Origin: an uncultured Oscillospiraceae bacterium
GTDB lineage: Bacteria > Bacillota > Clostridia > Oscillospirales > Ruminococcaceae
Assembly: GCA_934466455.1 (NCBI GenBank)
Contig: CAKSLF010000009.1
Span: forward strand, 1 to 64,000
Direction of reading: 5' to 3'
Length of the DNA: 64,000 nt
The translations under genes and the position numbers were made by a program. Below the pieces are notes generated by a model. It was not told where the DNA came from. It worked only from the letters and a program-made list of their open reading frames with translations, and searched no databases. Below are positions 33,509 through 42,406 of the stretch, piece by piece (the stretch's first letter is position 1; each line of letters begins with the position of its first letter).

Positions 33509-34448
33509 AAGTATCACCACCATTGTATTTTTTTAATGCCGCTATCATCTGTTCCGCAACGGCTTTTATCATCGGCACGGCAACGGAATTTCCGCATTGC
33601 CGCTTTACTTTGCTGTATGGCAAAACTATTTTGTATGTATCCGGAAAGCCCTGGAGCCTAAGCATTTCTCTTTCCGTCGGGCGTCTTTCATCATTTATGA
33701 GAATATAGTTTGCCGATGCTCCCGCCCGTAGTGCGGAAGAGTACGGATGAGGCGTAATGCTTCCCGCCATGTTTTCGTGCGAGATATACGGCTTCGGATA
33801 ATTTTTATCTTTCAGTCTTTCAAGCCTTGAAAGCCGAATAGCCGTTTTTACATAGTACTTTTGTTCAACATTGATTTCAAGCACATCGGAAAGGGTTTTT
33901 CTTTTCTCTTCCGGAACCGGCTCCGGAAATTCAAAATCCACATCATCCAAAAATCCGACAATTATTATTCTTTCTCTTTTTTGCGGAACACCGTAATCCA
34001 ATGCGTTCAAAACTTTTGTATATACATTGTAGCCCAAAGCTTTAAGATGCTCTTTTATAATTCTGAATGTATTCCCGCCATCGTGTGCAGTTAAATTCCG
34101 CACATTTTCAAGCATAAATGCCGACGGCTTTTTTTCCTTCAAGATTCTCTCTATATCAAAAAAAAGCGTTCCGCAGGTTTCGTTGGAAAAGCCCTCTTTT
34201 TTTCCTATAATCGAAAAAGCCTGACAAGGAAAACCCGCAAGAAGGATATCAAAGTCCGGTATATCCGCAGCTTCTATTTTAGTTATATCCCCGGAAGGAT
34301 GCTCGCCGAAATTTGCCTCATATGTCTTACAGGCGTCTTCATCGAATTCCGACGAAAAAACACAGTGTCCTCCGACATATTCAAAGCCGAGGCGGATACC
34401 GCCTATGCCTGCAAATAAATCGGCAAACCTGAAGGAATCCCACTTCAT
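33489..34448 (-). CDS. DNA (cytosine-5) methyltransferase of the restriction pair
   Basis: 319 residues with the m5C motifs in order: I FADLFAGIGGIRLGFE, IV LLAGFPCQAFSIIG (catalytic Cys), VI FMLENVRNL, VIII QKRERIIIVGF, and X GNSVAVPMI near the end. The target-recognition region lies between VIII and X. It should protect host sites of the adjacent endonuclease; M.HaeII is also an m5C enzyme. Low-GC like its partner. A GGAG site stands 10 bases before the ATG. Confidence 0.93.
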   Translation of the reverse strand: MKWDSFRFADLFAGIGGIRLGFEYVGGHCVFSSEFDEDACKTYEANFGEHPSGDITKIEAADIPDFDILLAGFPCQAFSIIGKKEGFSNETCGTLFFDIERILKEKKPSAFMLENVRNLTAHDGGNTFRIIKEHLKALGYNVYTKVLNALDYGVPQKRERIIIVGFLDDVDFEFPEPVPEEKRKTLSDVLEINVEQKYYVKTAIRLSRLERLKDKNYPKPYISHENMAGSITPHPYSSALRAGASANYILINDERRPTEREMLRLQGFPDTYKIVLPYSKVKRQCGNSVAVPMIKAVAEQMIAALKKYNGGDTYDKGRR

Positions 34449-34498
34449 TCAACAACAGCTCCAAAAATCAATACGCATTAGTAACTAAGCTTAAATTT

Positions 34499-35869
34499 TT
34501 ATTCTCTCTCCAAAACCGCCGCACATTCAACATTTGCCGTTCTCGGGAACATATCGACCGGCTGCGCCGTTTTCGGCATATAGCCAAGAGCTGCAAGGGC
34601 TTTGAAATTCCTTGCCATGGTTGCCGTATCGCAGGAAACCATAACAATGCGCTTTGGCTGCATCGCCGCAACCGCCGCAAGAGTTGCGGCGTCGCAGCCC
34701 TTCCTCGGCGGGTCAAGCACGACCACATCCGGAGAAAGCCCCCGTTCTTGCAGCGTTTCCGCCGCCCTTGCGGCATCGCCGCAGATGAATTCCGCATTTG
34801 TAACGCCCATTCGTTCGGTGTTTTTTCTTGCGTTTTCAACCGCTTGGGGAACAATCTCCACCCCGATAAGCCGCTTTGCCTTTTTTGCCATAGAAAGCCC
34901 GATGGTGCCCGCTCCGCAATAGAGGTCGAGGAGAGTTTCCTCCCCCGTAAGTGCGGCAAGCTCCCCCGCCTTGCGATAGAGAAGCTCCGCTGCACCGTGG
35001 TTAACCTGATAAAACGCCGCCGGAGAAATATCAACCTCAACCCCGCAAAGGGTATCGGAAATTCCGTCCTTTCCGAAAAGCGTTATAAACCTTTCTCCAA
35101 GCACAACATTCGTGCGTTCCTCGTTTATGTTGAGCACGATGCTCACAATACCCGGTATGTTCGTGCTCAAAGCGGAAACAAGAAGCTCTGCCTTGGGAAG
35201 CCGCCGCCCGTTTATCACTATACAAACGCCGGTTTCGCCGCTTTGCTCGCCTTTTCTGATATATACCGCACGCAAAAGCCCCTTGTGCGCCTTTTCGTCA
35301 TAGACGGAAAGCTTTGTTTGCTTTGCAAAAAACTTTATCACCCGAAGAATGTCGGTAAATTCCTCCGGCTGCAAAAGGCAGCCCTCCGCATTTATTATAT
35401 CGTGGCTTTTGCGGCGGTAAAAGCCGAAGATAAGCCCGCCTTGTTCGTCCCTGCCCGCCCGATAAACCGCCTTGTTGCGGTAACGGTCGCTTTTTGGCGA
35501 GGGAACCGCCGAAAGCGGTTCCAAATCAAATCCGCCTATGCGGCGGATATGCTCCGCCACCCAGCCGGTTTTAATTCTCGTTTCGGCAGCATAATCTATA
35601 TGGCGCAGGGCGCAGCCGCCGCATTCGCCGAAAACCGGGCAAACCGGGTCGATTCTGTCCGGCGAGGGTGTAATAATTTTTTCAAGCCTGCCGTAAACGC
35701 AGGTCCTTCCCACCTTTTCCGCACGCACCTCGGCAATGTCGCCGGGAGCGGTAAACGGGGTAAAAACAACCTCTCCGTTATAACGCGAAACACCGCTGCC
35801 CTCGTTTGTGACAGCGGTTATTTCGGTTTTTATGACGGATTTTTCTTTAATTGCGTCATTTCTGCTCAT
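34499..35869 (-). CDS. rlmD: 23S rRNA (uracil-5) methyltransferase, RlmD/RumA family
   Basis: 456 residues. N-terminal TRAM domain, iron-sulfur cysteines in CPVFGECGGCALRHI, and the SAM methyltransferase core with DLYCGAGTIGLSMA, VVLDPPRKGCD and the catalytic Cys segment IVMVSCDTATMARN. Gram-positive RlmCD-type enzymes modify U747/U1939; which site is modified here is not known. The restriction pair sits immediately downstream. Confidence 0.93.
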   Translation of the reverse strand: MSRNDAIKEKSVIKTEITAVTNEGSGVSRYNGEVVFTPFTAPGDIAEVRAEKVGRTCVYGRLEKIITPSPDRIDPVCPVFGECGGCALRHIDYAAETRIKTGWVAEHIRRIGGFDLEPLSAVPSPKSDRYRNKAVYRAGRDEQGGLIFGFYRRKSHDIINAEGCLLQPEEFTDILRVIKFFAKQTKLSVYDEKAHKGLLRAVYIRKGEQSGETGVCIVINGRRLPKAELLVSALSTNIPGIVSIVLNINEERTNVVLGERFITLFGKDGISDTLCGVEVDISPAAFYQVNHGAAELLYRKAGELAALTGEETLLDLYCGAGTIGLSMAKKAKRLIGVEIVPQAVENARKNTERMGVTNAEFICGDAARAAETLQERGLSPDVVVLDPPRKGCDAATLAAVAAMQPKRIVMVSCDTATMARNFKALAALGYMPKTAQPVDMFPRTANVECAAVLERE

Positions 35870-35878
35870 TTTTGCACC

Positions 35879-37309
35879 TCAAAAGGGATATTTTATCGTC
35901 CCGGAATATTTTTGAGTAAGCAGCGATTCTATATTTGCAATGTGGTAGTTTGTGTTGGAGGCGGAAATGTTGTTGATAATAAGAACATCGGTAATTCCCC
36001 TCTCCGTAATAAGGTCAACAATATTTCCGTCGTAATATCTTTCGTCAACAATATAGGTTTCATCAAAGGCGGAGGCAATGTATGTCGAAAGAGCGTTTCC
36101 GTAGCTCTCCTTGATAATCAGGCATTTTCTTCCGTTATCAACCCCGCTTGTTTTTACTATTGTAAGGGGATAGTCGCCGCCGAGATAAACTCCGTAGCTG
36201 TATGCGCCCTTTGCATAGGAAGCCATAACCGTGGTGGAATAATAATTTTCAAGGTCGCCTTTTTTGTACTGCCATGTTTGGTTTTCAACCGGGAACTCGC
36301 ACCATTCAACGCTGTCCGGGTTATTTGCCATTTTACTGTCGAGCGTATCGGAATACAGCGTTCCGAGGAAGTTTTCTATGGTGTGCTTTGTATAATCGGA
36401 ATATTCGTAATGTGGCAGCCCCGCCGCTTCCGTAAATGCGGTATAGGCATAATATGCGCCAAGCCCCGTCCAATGGTGGTCGGTATTAAAGTAGATATAT
36501 TCCTTGCTGTGCTCCTTAAGCACGCTGTATGCGTCAACGGCGGTAACGCCTTCTTCAAGCCGGGAGTATATATCGTCGATTGCGTCCTTTTCGGAATTGG
36601 AAAGGCTCTTGTATTTTTTCGGAAGAGCAAATTCGGCGTGCTTCGGCACTACCATATTGTATACATTTACGGAAGACGGAAGAGCCTCTCTGTATTTATT
36701 GATTACGGAGGCATAATATTCCGAAGCCTTTTTGCTTCCGCCGAAAAGCTCAAATCCCATTCCCTTATAAACAAAGATTCCCTCTATCGTTTCGCCGATC
36801 TCGCCGTCGTACGGCTCCTCGGGCTGTTCCGGCTCGGAGGAGGAAGCTTCGCTTTGGTTTTCGCTGCTGCTTCCGCTTTGGTTTATGTCGGGAAGCTCCG
36901 GCGAGGAGGTATTGTTCTCCGGCAGGGTTTCCGTTTTGGAGGAAGGCTCGCTGTTGTCGTCGCCGTTGTTTGAGGGAAGCTTTCCGTGCAGCGTGCCGCC
37001 GTCCTGTATTCCCCTCATCTCTTCAATAATGGATTTTGCTTTTACAAATTGGTCGCGGAAAGCAAAGGTATCCGCATAAGAAAGCTCGATTTTTGCGGTA
37101 TATTCGCCTTTGAAGAAGCTCTCTACCGTAAATTTCGGCATTTGTTCAAGGTCTCTGCGCTCCTGCTCGGAATAGGTCGGCTGGGGCAAAGCCCAAGCCA
37201 AAATCCCAAGGGCAAAAAGAATAAATACGCAAACCGCAATGCTTAAAATCATAGCGGTTTTTGAATTTCCGCCGTTTTCGCCTTCGGCGTAATGCTGTGC
37301 CTGATACAT
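35879..37309 (-). CDS. DHHW/AlgX-like surface polysaccharide acetylation protein (intact)
   Basis: 476 residues: membrane anchor about 18-40, a Ser/Glu/Asn-rich linker about 112-168, then an SGNH-like domain. Key residues are present: NTDHHW (DHHW 277-280) and KESYGN (400-405, Ser402). These proteins complete O-acetylation of surface polysaccharide using acetyl groups delivered by the adjoining MBOAT protein. The ATG at 37309 follows GAGAGGGGG; an upstream extension overlaps the MBOAT end. Compare the degenerate homologue at 7731-8801. Confidence 0.9.
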   Translation of the reverse strand: MYQAQHYAEGENGGNSKTAMILSIAVCVFILFALGILAWALPQPTYSEQERRDLEQMPKFTVESFFKGEYTAKIELSYADTFAFRDQFVKAKSIIEEMRGIQDGGTLHGKLPSNNGDDNSEPSSKTETLPENNTSSPELPDINQSGSSSENQSEASSSEPEQPEEPYDGEIGETIEGIFVYKGMGFELFGGSKKASEYYASVINKYREALPSSVNVYNMVVPKHAEFALPKKYKSLSNSEKDAIDDIYSRLEEGVTAVDAYSVLKEHSKEYIYFNTDHHWTGLGAYYAYTAFTEAAGLPHYEYSDYTKHTIENFLGTLYSDTLDSKMANNPDSVEWCEFPVENQTWQYKKGDLENYYSTTVMASYAKGAYSYGVYLGGDYPLTIVKTSGVDNGRKCLIIKESYGNALSTYIASAFDETYIVDERYYDGNIVDLITERGITDVLIINNISASNTNYHIANIESLLTQKYSGTIKYPF

Positions 37310-37325
37310 ATTTTTTTGCCCCCTC

Positions 37326-38726
37326 TCAGAATTTGTAATACAGGAACGGGTTATAGCTTGAACCGACAAGCAAAGCCGTGTTCATAAGAAGCATAACCGC
37401 ATTTGCGGGAATTTGAATATATTGCGACGCTTTTGTAAACGCCGGGCGTTCCGCAATAAATTTTTTGACCGTCGGAACAACGGGCATACAGAAGATAACC
37501 GCAAGGATAAGCCAAAATACATTGTTCTGCAAAATGATTTCCAAAGAAAGATCGGAAAAGCCCGCCCCCGCAAAGCCGAACATGACCGCAAGGCAGTTTT
37601 TAATGGAATTGAGGTCGGTAAAGTAGAACATTACCCAACCGATAAGAACGGTCAGCAAAAGATAAATGTTCGAGAGCACCGGAAGCTTTTTGAGCACCTT
37701 GAGCAAAAAGAGCTTTTCGATAATTATAAGCACGCCGAACCAAAGACCCCAGAAAATAAAGTTCCAGCTTGCGCCGTGCCAAAAGCCCGTCAGGAACCAA
37801 ACAACAAAGAGGTTCAAAATCTGGTGGCGGCGGTTTCCGCCCATCGGAATATATACATAGTCCCGGAAGAACTGACCAAGCGACATATGCCATCTGCGCC
37901 AAAATTCCGTTGCGGAGCGTGCAATATACGGGTAATTGAAGTTTTCGAGGAAATGGAAGCCGAATATCCGCCCAAGACCTATCGCCATATCCGAATATCC
38001 GGAAAAATCATAATAAATCTGTATCGCAAACATAATCACGCCGAACCAAACCCCGGCGGTGGTCGCCTTCAGCAAATCGCCGGAGAGATAGTCCTCCGCA
38101 AATTTTCCCGCAACATTTGCGATAAAAACCTTTTTTGTAAGACCGACAAGGAACCTTGCCGTTCCGGAATATACATCCTCAAGGGTCTCTTTGCGGTTAT
38201 CGACCTCAACCGCAACATCCGCATAGCGGACGATGGGTCCCGCAACAAGCTGGCTGTAAAGAGAAACATACATAAAGAATTTCATAAAGCTGTGCTGCGG
38301 CTTTACATTGTCCTTATAGACATCAATGGTATAGCTTAGGGTTTGAAAGGTGTAAAAGCTTATACCTATCGGCAGGGAAAACGCCGGAACGGGAAGCGAG
38401 GTCCCAAGCAGCAGGTTTATGTTTTCCACAAAAAATCCGCTGTATTTGAAAACTCCGAGAAGCCCGAGATTGAGCACCAAAGAGGATATAAGCGCAAGCT
38501 TTGCTCCGATTTTCCCCCTGTTTTTCTCAATAATAAGCCCATGGAAATAGTCTATAGTTGCGCTGAATATAAGCAGCGTTACCCAAACCGGCTCTCCCCA
38601 TGCATAAAAAGCAAGGGAGAACAGAATAAGCACCGCATTCCTGAACGCTCTGTTTTTCGTGGAAAAATACAGGATTATATTAAGCGGCAGGAACACATAA
38701 AGAAAAACCAGATTTGCAAATACCAT
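37326..38726 (-). CDS. MBOAT-family acyltransferase (AlgI/PatA/DltB-like, intact)
   Basis: 466 residues, about 11 membrane segments. Conserved MBOAT residues are all present: SFYTFQTLSYTIDVYKDNV, IYYDFSGYSDMAIGLGR, FWRRWHMSLGQFFRDYVYIPMGG and the catalytic His317 in GFWHGASWNF. Moves acetyl groups outward for the DHHW partner encoded 16 bases downstream. ATG at 38726 with AGGACGG; an earlier in-frame TTG is less likely. Confidence 0.93.
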   Translation of the reverse strand: MVFANLVFLYVFLPLNIILYFSTKNRAFRNAVLILFSLAFYAWGEPVWVTLLIFSATIDYFHGLIIEKNRGKIGAKLALISSLVLNLGLLGVFKYSGFFVENINLLLGTSLPVPAFSLPIGISFYTFQTLSYTIDVYKDNVKPQHSFMKFFMYVSLYSQLVAGPIVRYADVAVEVDNRKETLEDVYSGTARFLVGLTKKVFIANVAGKFAEDYLSGDLLKATTAGVWFGVIMFAIQIYYDFSGYSDMAIGLGRIFGFHFLENFNYPYIARSATEFWRRWHMSLGQFFRDYVYIPMGGNRRHQILNLFVVWFLTGFWHGASWNFIFWGLWFGVLIIIEKLFLLKVLKKLPVLSNIYLLLTVLIGWVMFYFTDLNSIKNCLAVMFGFAGAGFSDLSLEIILQNNVFWLILAVIFCMPVVPTVKKFIAERPAFTKASQYIQIPANAVMLLMNTALLVGSSYNPFLYYKF

Positions 38727-38858
38727 TTTGTTTTGTCCGTCCTGTTTCAAAAAAATACTTTGTAATATAGGTGCGCCGTATCGCCCGTTTTGCTGCGGGT
38801 CAGTTAAAAATATAATAACCCATTTTCATATATATTTCAATACAAAATGCCTTAATAT

Positions 38859-40247
38859 TTATTTTAGGCGAAACAAAAGCCGTCCAAGCCCTTTTGGAGA
38901 AAAGGGGATAATCGGATAAAAATATCCCTTTTCTCCGTCGATTTTTGTGGAAAGAATAAGCCAAACCGTAAATACCGTTCCCGCAAAAAAGCCCCATATT
39001 CCGAAAAGCGCAACCAAAACAAGCAAAAGCATCCGCATAAATTTTATCGCATACCCAAGCTCATAGCCCGGCTGGCTGTAATTTGCCATAGCGACAAAAG
39101 CCATATAAAGCAGCGTTTGGGCGCAAAACCACCCGGACTGCACCGCAAAATCGCTTACGATGATTCCGGCGATTATCGAAAAAGCCGAGGACAGCATATT
39201 CGGCGTATTAAGGGAGGAAAGCTTTAGCCCGTCAATGATAAATTCCAGCATAAGAAGCTGCAAAACAACCGGCACATTCGGCGTTTCCTCAATAAGCACA
39301 AAGCGAAAAACCCTCGGGACCTGCTCCGGATAGTGCAGCGCAAGAAGCCAAAGCGGCGTTACAAAAAGGGTCACAAGCATTGTAAGAAGCCTTGTTATAC
39401 GAAGATACGCCCCGGTAAGCGGCGGAAAATAATAGTCGTTTGCGTCCTCCGCAATATCAAAAATCGTCGCCGGAAGGATCATCGCCGTGGGCGTATTGTC
39501 GATAAGAATAATTATATCGCCCTCCATGATCTGTGCGGCGGCAACATCCGGGCGTTCGGAAAATTTGTATTTCGGAAAAGGGTTCCAACGCATTTTTCCG
39601 TCAACAATGTTTGCCATATCCTCCTGGCACATGGTCATTGCGTCAATATCCGCATTGTCGATTCGGCGGCGCACCTTTTCAAGCACCTTTTTATCCGCCC
39701 TTTCGGAAAGATAGCATAGGGCAACATCGGTTTTTGATACTCTTCCGACGGAATGATATTCCACGCAAAAGCTGCTGTCCCTTATCCGCCGGCGAACAAG
39801 GGCTGCGTTAAGCGTAAGCCCCTCGGTAAATCCGTCCCGAGAGCCACGCATGACCTTATCCCGGTCCGGCTCCGCATTTTCTCTTTGCGGATAGCTCCTA
39901 AGCTCCATGACAAAGGCGTTTTCAAAGCCCTCGACGATAAGGACCGTCTTTCCGCTAAGTATTTCCGTAACAAGCGTGCTCACGCTTTTTTCCGTGCTCA
40001 AGCTGCTGTAAGGTATATGAGCACGGCGGAACTGCTCCTCCGTCGCTGCGTCCTCCGCCTTCAGCTTATAGAAGGATTCCAGTATTTTTTCAAGCAGATC
40101 CTCCTTTACAAAGCCGTCTATCATATAGAGAAGAGCGGGTCTTTCTGCAAAAAATACCTCTCTTTTAAGAATATCAAAGTTTTTTTCCTTACAAAGTATT
40201 CCGTCAAATATTTTTTCGTTTTTTTCGGTGCTCAAGCTTATATTCAT
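38859..40247 (-). CDS. GerA/SpoVAF-family spore germination protein
   Basis: 462 residues. A cytoplasmic N-terminal half (LLYMIDGFVKEDLLEKIL, VMRGSRDGFTEGLTLNAALVRRRIRD, SKTDVALCYL) followed by about five to six membrane segments (RLLTMLVTLFVTPLWLLAL onwards). These are signatures shared by GerAA and SpoVAF; the absence of gerAB/gerAC next to it and the overall sequence favour SpoVAF-like, but this is not certain. ATG at 40247 with AAAGGCGG. It sits in the inner spore membrane and takes part in nutrient-triggered germination. Confidence 0.85.
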   Translation of the reverse strand: MNISLSTEKNEKIFDGILCKEKNFDILKREVFFAERPALLYMIDGFVKEDLLEKILESFYKLKAEDAATEEQFRRAHIPYSSLSTEKSVSTLVTEILSGKTVLIVEGFENAFVMELRSYPQRENAEPDRDKVMRGSRDGFTEGLTLNAALVRRRIRDSSFCVEYHSVGRVSKTDVALCYLSERADKKVLEKVRRRIDNADIDAMTMCQEDMANIVDGKMRWNPFPKYKFSERPDVAAAQIMEGDIIILIDNTPTAMILPATIFDIAEDANDYYFPPLTGAYLRITRLLTMLVTLFVTPLWLLALHYPEQVPRVFRFVLIEETPNVPVVLQLLMLEFIIDGLKLSSLNTPNMLSSAFSIIAGIIVSDFAVQSGWFCAQTLLYMAFVAMANYSQPGYELGYAIKFMRMLLLVLVALFGIWGFFAGTVFTVWLILSTKIDGEKGYFYPIIPFSPKGLGRLLFRLK

Positions 40248-40345
40248 AAATAAAAACGCCGCCTTTCCCGGATATTTTTCCAAAAAAAGCGGCGATTATT
40301 ACTTTTTGTTTATCCGATAGACCTGCGGCTTTTGTCGCTTTGTGC

Positions 40346-41209
40346 TCAAAGAGTGCGAAAATTTCCGCTGCTTTCGTTTTTAATAAGGCTTCCGAGCACG
40401 CTTTCAAGCATAACGCCGTAGCGGGGGTCGCTTCCGTAGCTGTATGTCGTCTTTACGCAAAGCTCGGAAAAAGCCGCCGCCCTTGCCATTGCAAGGGGCA
40501 GGCTTGCGCCGGAAAGCTCCGCTCCGATGAGCACGGAAGCGTATATATCCCCGCATCCCGGATAATGCACCGGCACATACTCGCAGGGAACATACCAAAA
40601 GGAGCCGTTTTCCCCGTCGTAGCCAAGGGCGGAAAGCCCGCCCTCCGCAAGCTCCGCTCCGGTTATAACAACCATCCTCGGTCCTATTTGAGAAAGGCGC
40701 AAAAGCATACTTTTCGCCTCGCTTCTTGTAAGCGGAGCGGAGGGATAGCTTTCCCCAAGCAGCATCGCCGCCTCCGTAATGTTTGGGGTGATTATATCCG
40801 CCGCTGCGGCAAGCTCCCGCATACGCTTTTGCAAATTCGGGGTGCAGATGCGGTAGGGCTTTCCGTTATCGCCCATAACCGGGTCTACTATTTTAAGCGC
40901 AGCGGGGTATTCTTTGAAAAAATCAAGGCAGCAATCAACCTGCTCCCCGCTTCCGAGAAAGCCGGTATATACCGCCTCAAAATCAATCCCGAGGCTTTTG
41001 TAATGCCGAAGCGCAGGCTCGATATAGTCCGTAAGATCCCGAAAAACCGGGTCCCCAAGCCCGCCCGTATGTGCGGAAAGGACCGCCGTCGGAACCGGGC
41101 AGGTTTGTACTCCCATTGCGGACAAAACCGGAAGGATAACGGCAAGGGAGCACCGCCCAAAGCCGGATAGATCATGTATTGCGGCAACTCTTGCCGGGCG
41201 TTTTTTCAT
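40346..41209 (-). CDS. pdxY: pyridoxamine/pyridoxal kinase, PdxY-like
   Basis: 287 residues of the ribokinase-like fold. N-terminal VAAIHDLSGFGRCSLAV, VDPVMGDNGKPY, and the anion-hole/catalytic segment PGCGDIYASVLIGAEL with the catalytic Asp in GCGD. Phosphorylates vitamin B6 forms in salvage. AGAGGGGG site. The TTGAGCAC octamer overlaps its stop codon region (40342-40349). Confidence 0.88.
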   Translation of the reverse strand: MKKRPARVAAIHDLSGFGRCSLAVILPVLSAMGVQTCPVPTAVLSAHTGGLGDPVFRDLTDYIEPALRHYKSLGIDFEAVYTGFLGSGEQVDCCLDFFKEYPAALKIVDPVMGDNGKPYRICTPNLQKRMRELAAAADIITPNITEAAMLLGESYPSAPLTRSEAKSMLLRLSQIGPRMVVITGAELAEGGLSALGYDGENGSFWYVPCEYVPVHYPGCGDIYASVLIGAELSGASLPLAMARAAAFSELCVKTTYSYGSDPRYGVMLESVLGSLIKNESSGNFRTL

Positions 41210-41337
41210 TAAAAAAGCCCCCTCTAAAAAATTTTTTCAAAATTTTGCGAAATTTTTCGGCAGCAAATACAAAGTATTTATTATCCCCTCCGTGAAAAAA
41301 TATAGATGATACCAAAAGAAAACGGAGGGATTTTTTT

Positions 41338-41526
41338 ATGAACAAAGGCGTTTCAAAAGGCGTTTCCGCCGCAGTTACCGGCGCAGCGGCAGCCGCAGCC
41401 ATCGGCACGGCGGTTTATATGATGTCCAATAAGCACCGCAACATGAGAAAAATGAAGCGGGGCGCGGCAAAAACCATCCACGCCGTGGAAAATATCGTAA
41501 GCGGAATTTCCGATATGGTGCGCTAA
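41338..41526 (+). CDS. small alanine-rich membrane protein of unknown function
   Basis: 62 residues with a strong GGAGGG site. A single hydrophobic stretch (AAVTGAAAAAAIGTAVYMM, about 11-29) is followed by a basic amphipathic region (NKHRNMRKMKRGAAKTIHAVENIV). Family not recognised; similar small proteins occur in Clostridia. Its stop overlaps the stop of the converging yfbR-type gene by three bases and there is no terminator between them. Confidence 0.75.
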   Translation: MNKGVSKGVSAAVTGAAAAAAIGTAVYMMSNKHRNMRKMKRGAAKTIHAVENIVSGISDMVR

Positions 41527-42107
41527 TTAAGCTCGTCCACCGTAAGCCCATAGCTTGGGAGAAATTCTTCAACAAATGCGTCCGCCTCCGGCAGACGCAT
41601 TTCTTCTATTGAACGAAGAATACTCTGCTTTGCTTTAACAAATTCCCTGTTTCCGGCGTTTTCCTCCTCAACGCATTTTACAAGGGCGGAAAGCTTATCC
41701 GCTGCCTTCAGCAGCCCAAGCAGCTCCTCGTCCTCCTTTTCGTGGCAAAAAAGCGGGCGGTAGTCCTCCCGCAGATCCTCCGGCAGCATAGAAAGCAGCT
41801 TTTCGTTTGCAACGGCTTCCACCTCTTTGTATGCCGCCTTTATCTCCGGGTTATAATATTTTATGGGCGTAGGCATATCGCCGGTAAGGATTTCGCTGCA
41901 ATCGTGGTACATTGCAAGAAGAACAAGGCGGTTTACATCGCAGCTTCCGCCAAAGCGGCGGTTTCTTAAAAGCCCGAGGCAATGGGCGATGACCGCCGTA
42001 TCGAGGGTATGCACGGAAAGCGATTCCTGCTGGCTGTTTTTCATAAGCGACCAGCGGAAAATATGCTTCATTCGGGAAAGATAGGCATAAAATCTGCTTT
42101 GTTTCAT
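41523..42107 (-). CDS. yfbR: HD-domain 5'-deoxynucleotidase, YfbR-like
   Basis: 194 residues. YfbR removes phosphate from deoxynucleoside monophosphates. HD-domain metal ligands: SVHTLDTAVIAH (His), AMYHDCSEILTGDMPTPIKYY (HD motif) and KAADKLSALVKC (Asp). ATG at 42107 with AAAGGACGG. Confidence 0.9.
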   Translation of the reverse strand: MKQSRFYAYLSRMKHIFRWSLMKNSQQESLSVHTLDTAVIAHCLGLLRNRRFGGSCDVNRLVLLAMYHDCSEILTGDMPTPIKYYNPEIKAAYKEVEAVANEKLLSMLPEDLREDYRPLFCHEKEDEELLGLLKAADKLSALVKCVEEENAGNREFVKAKQSILRSIEEMRLPEADAFVEEFLPSYGLTVDELN

Positions 42108-42316
42108 TTTTATCCGTCCTTTGCAATAAAATCGGATTTTTTCCGCACTATATCTACGGAAAGCGCATTCCAAACAAAAAAAATCGGCCCGGCGGCGTCC
42201 ACCAAACGGCAGGGTTCAAAGCTATTATACGCCTTTTCTTTTGAAAAGAACAGAGTTTTTTTCCCTTCCGTGCCGCCTTGGGCTGATTTTTTTGCAAAAA
42301 GCCCTTTCAAAATTCT

Positions 42317-42344
42317 TTGTAATATTCTATAATACATATATAAT
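42317..42344 (+). promoter_or_regulatory. candidate promoter of the YfhO-type gene
   Basis: TTGTAA (42317-42322), 16-base spacer, TATAAT (42339-42344), 62 bases before the ATG. Nothing else recognised in 42108-42406. Confidence 0.6.
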
Positions 42345-42406
42345 GTAAAAATTGCGTCCGGCGGTTTTTCCGCCGAAAAAATACAAATCTCATAAGAGGA
42401 AAAAAT

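Noticed and set aside
32444..34448. Prophage or integrative element carrying the restriction pair
   Set aside because: No integrase, transposase, att-like repeats or phage genes on either side; only the low GC supports transfer.
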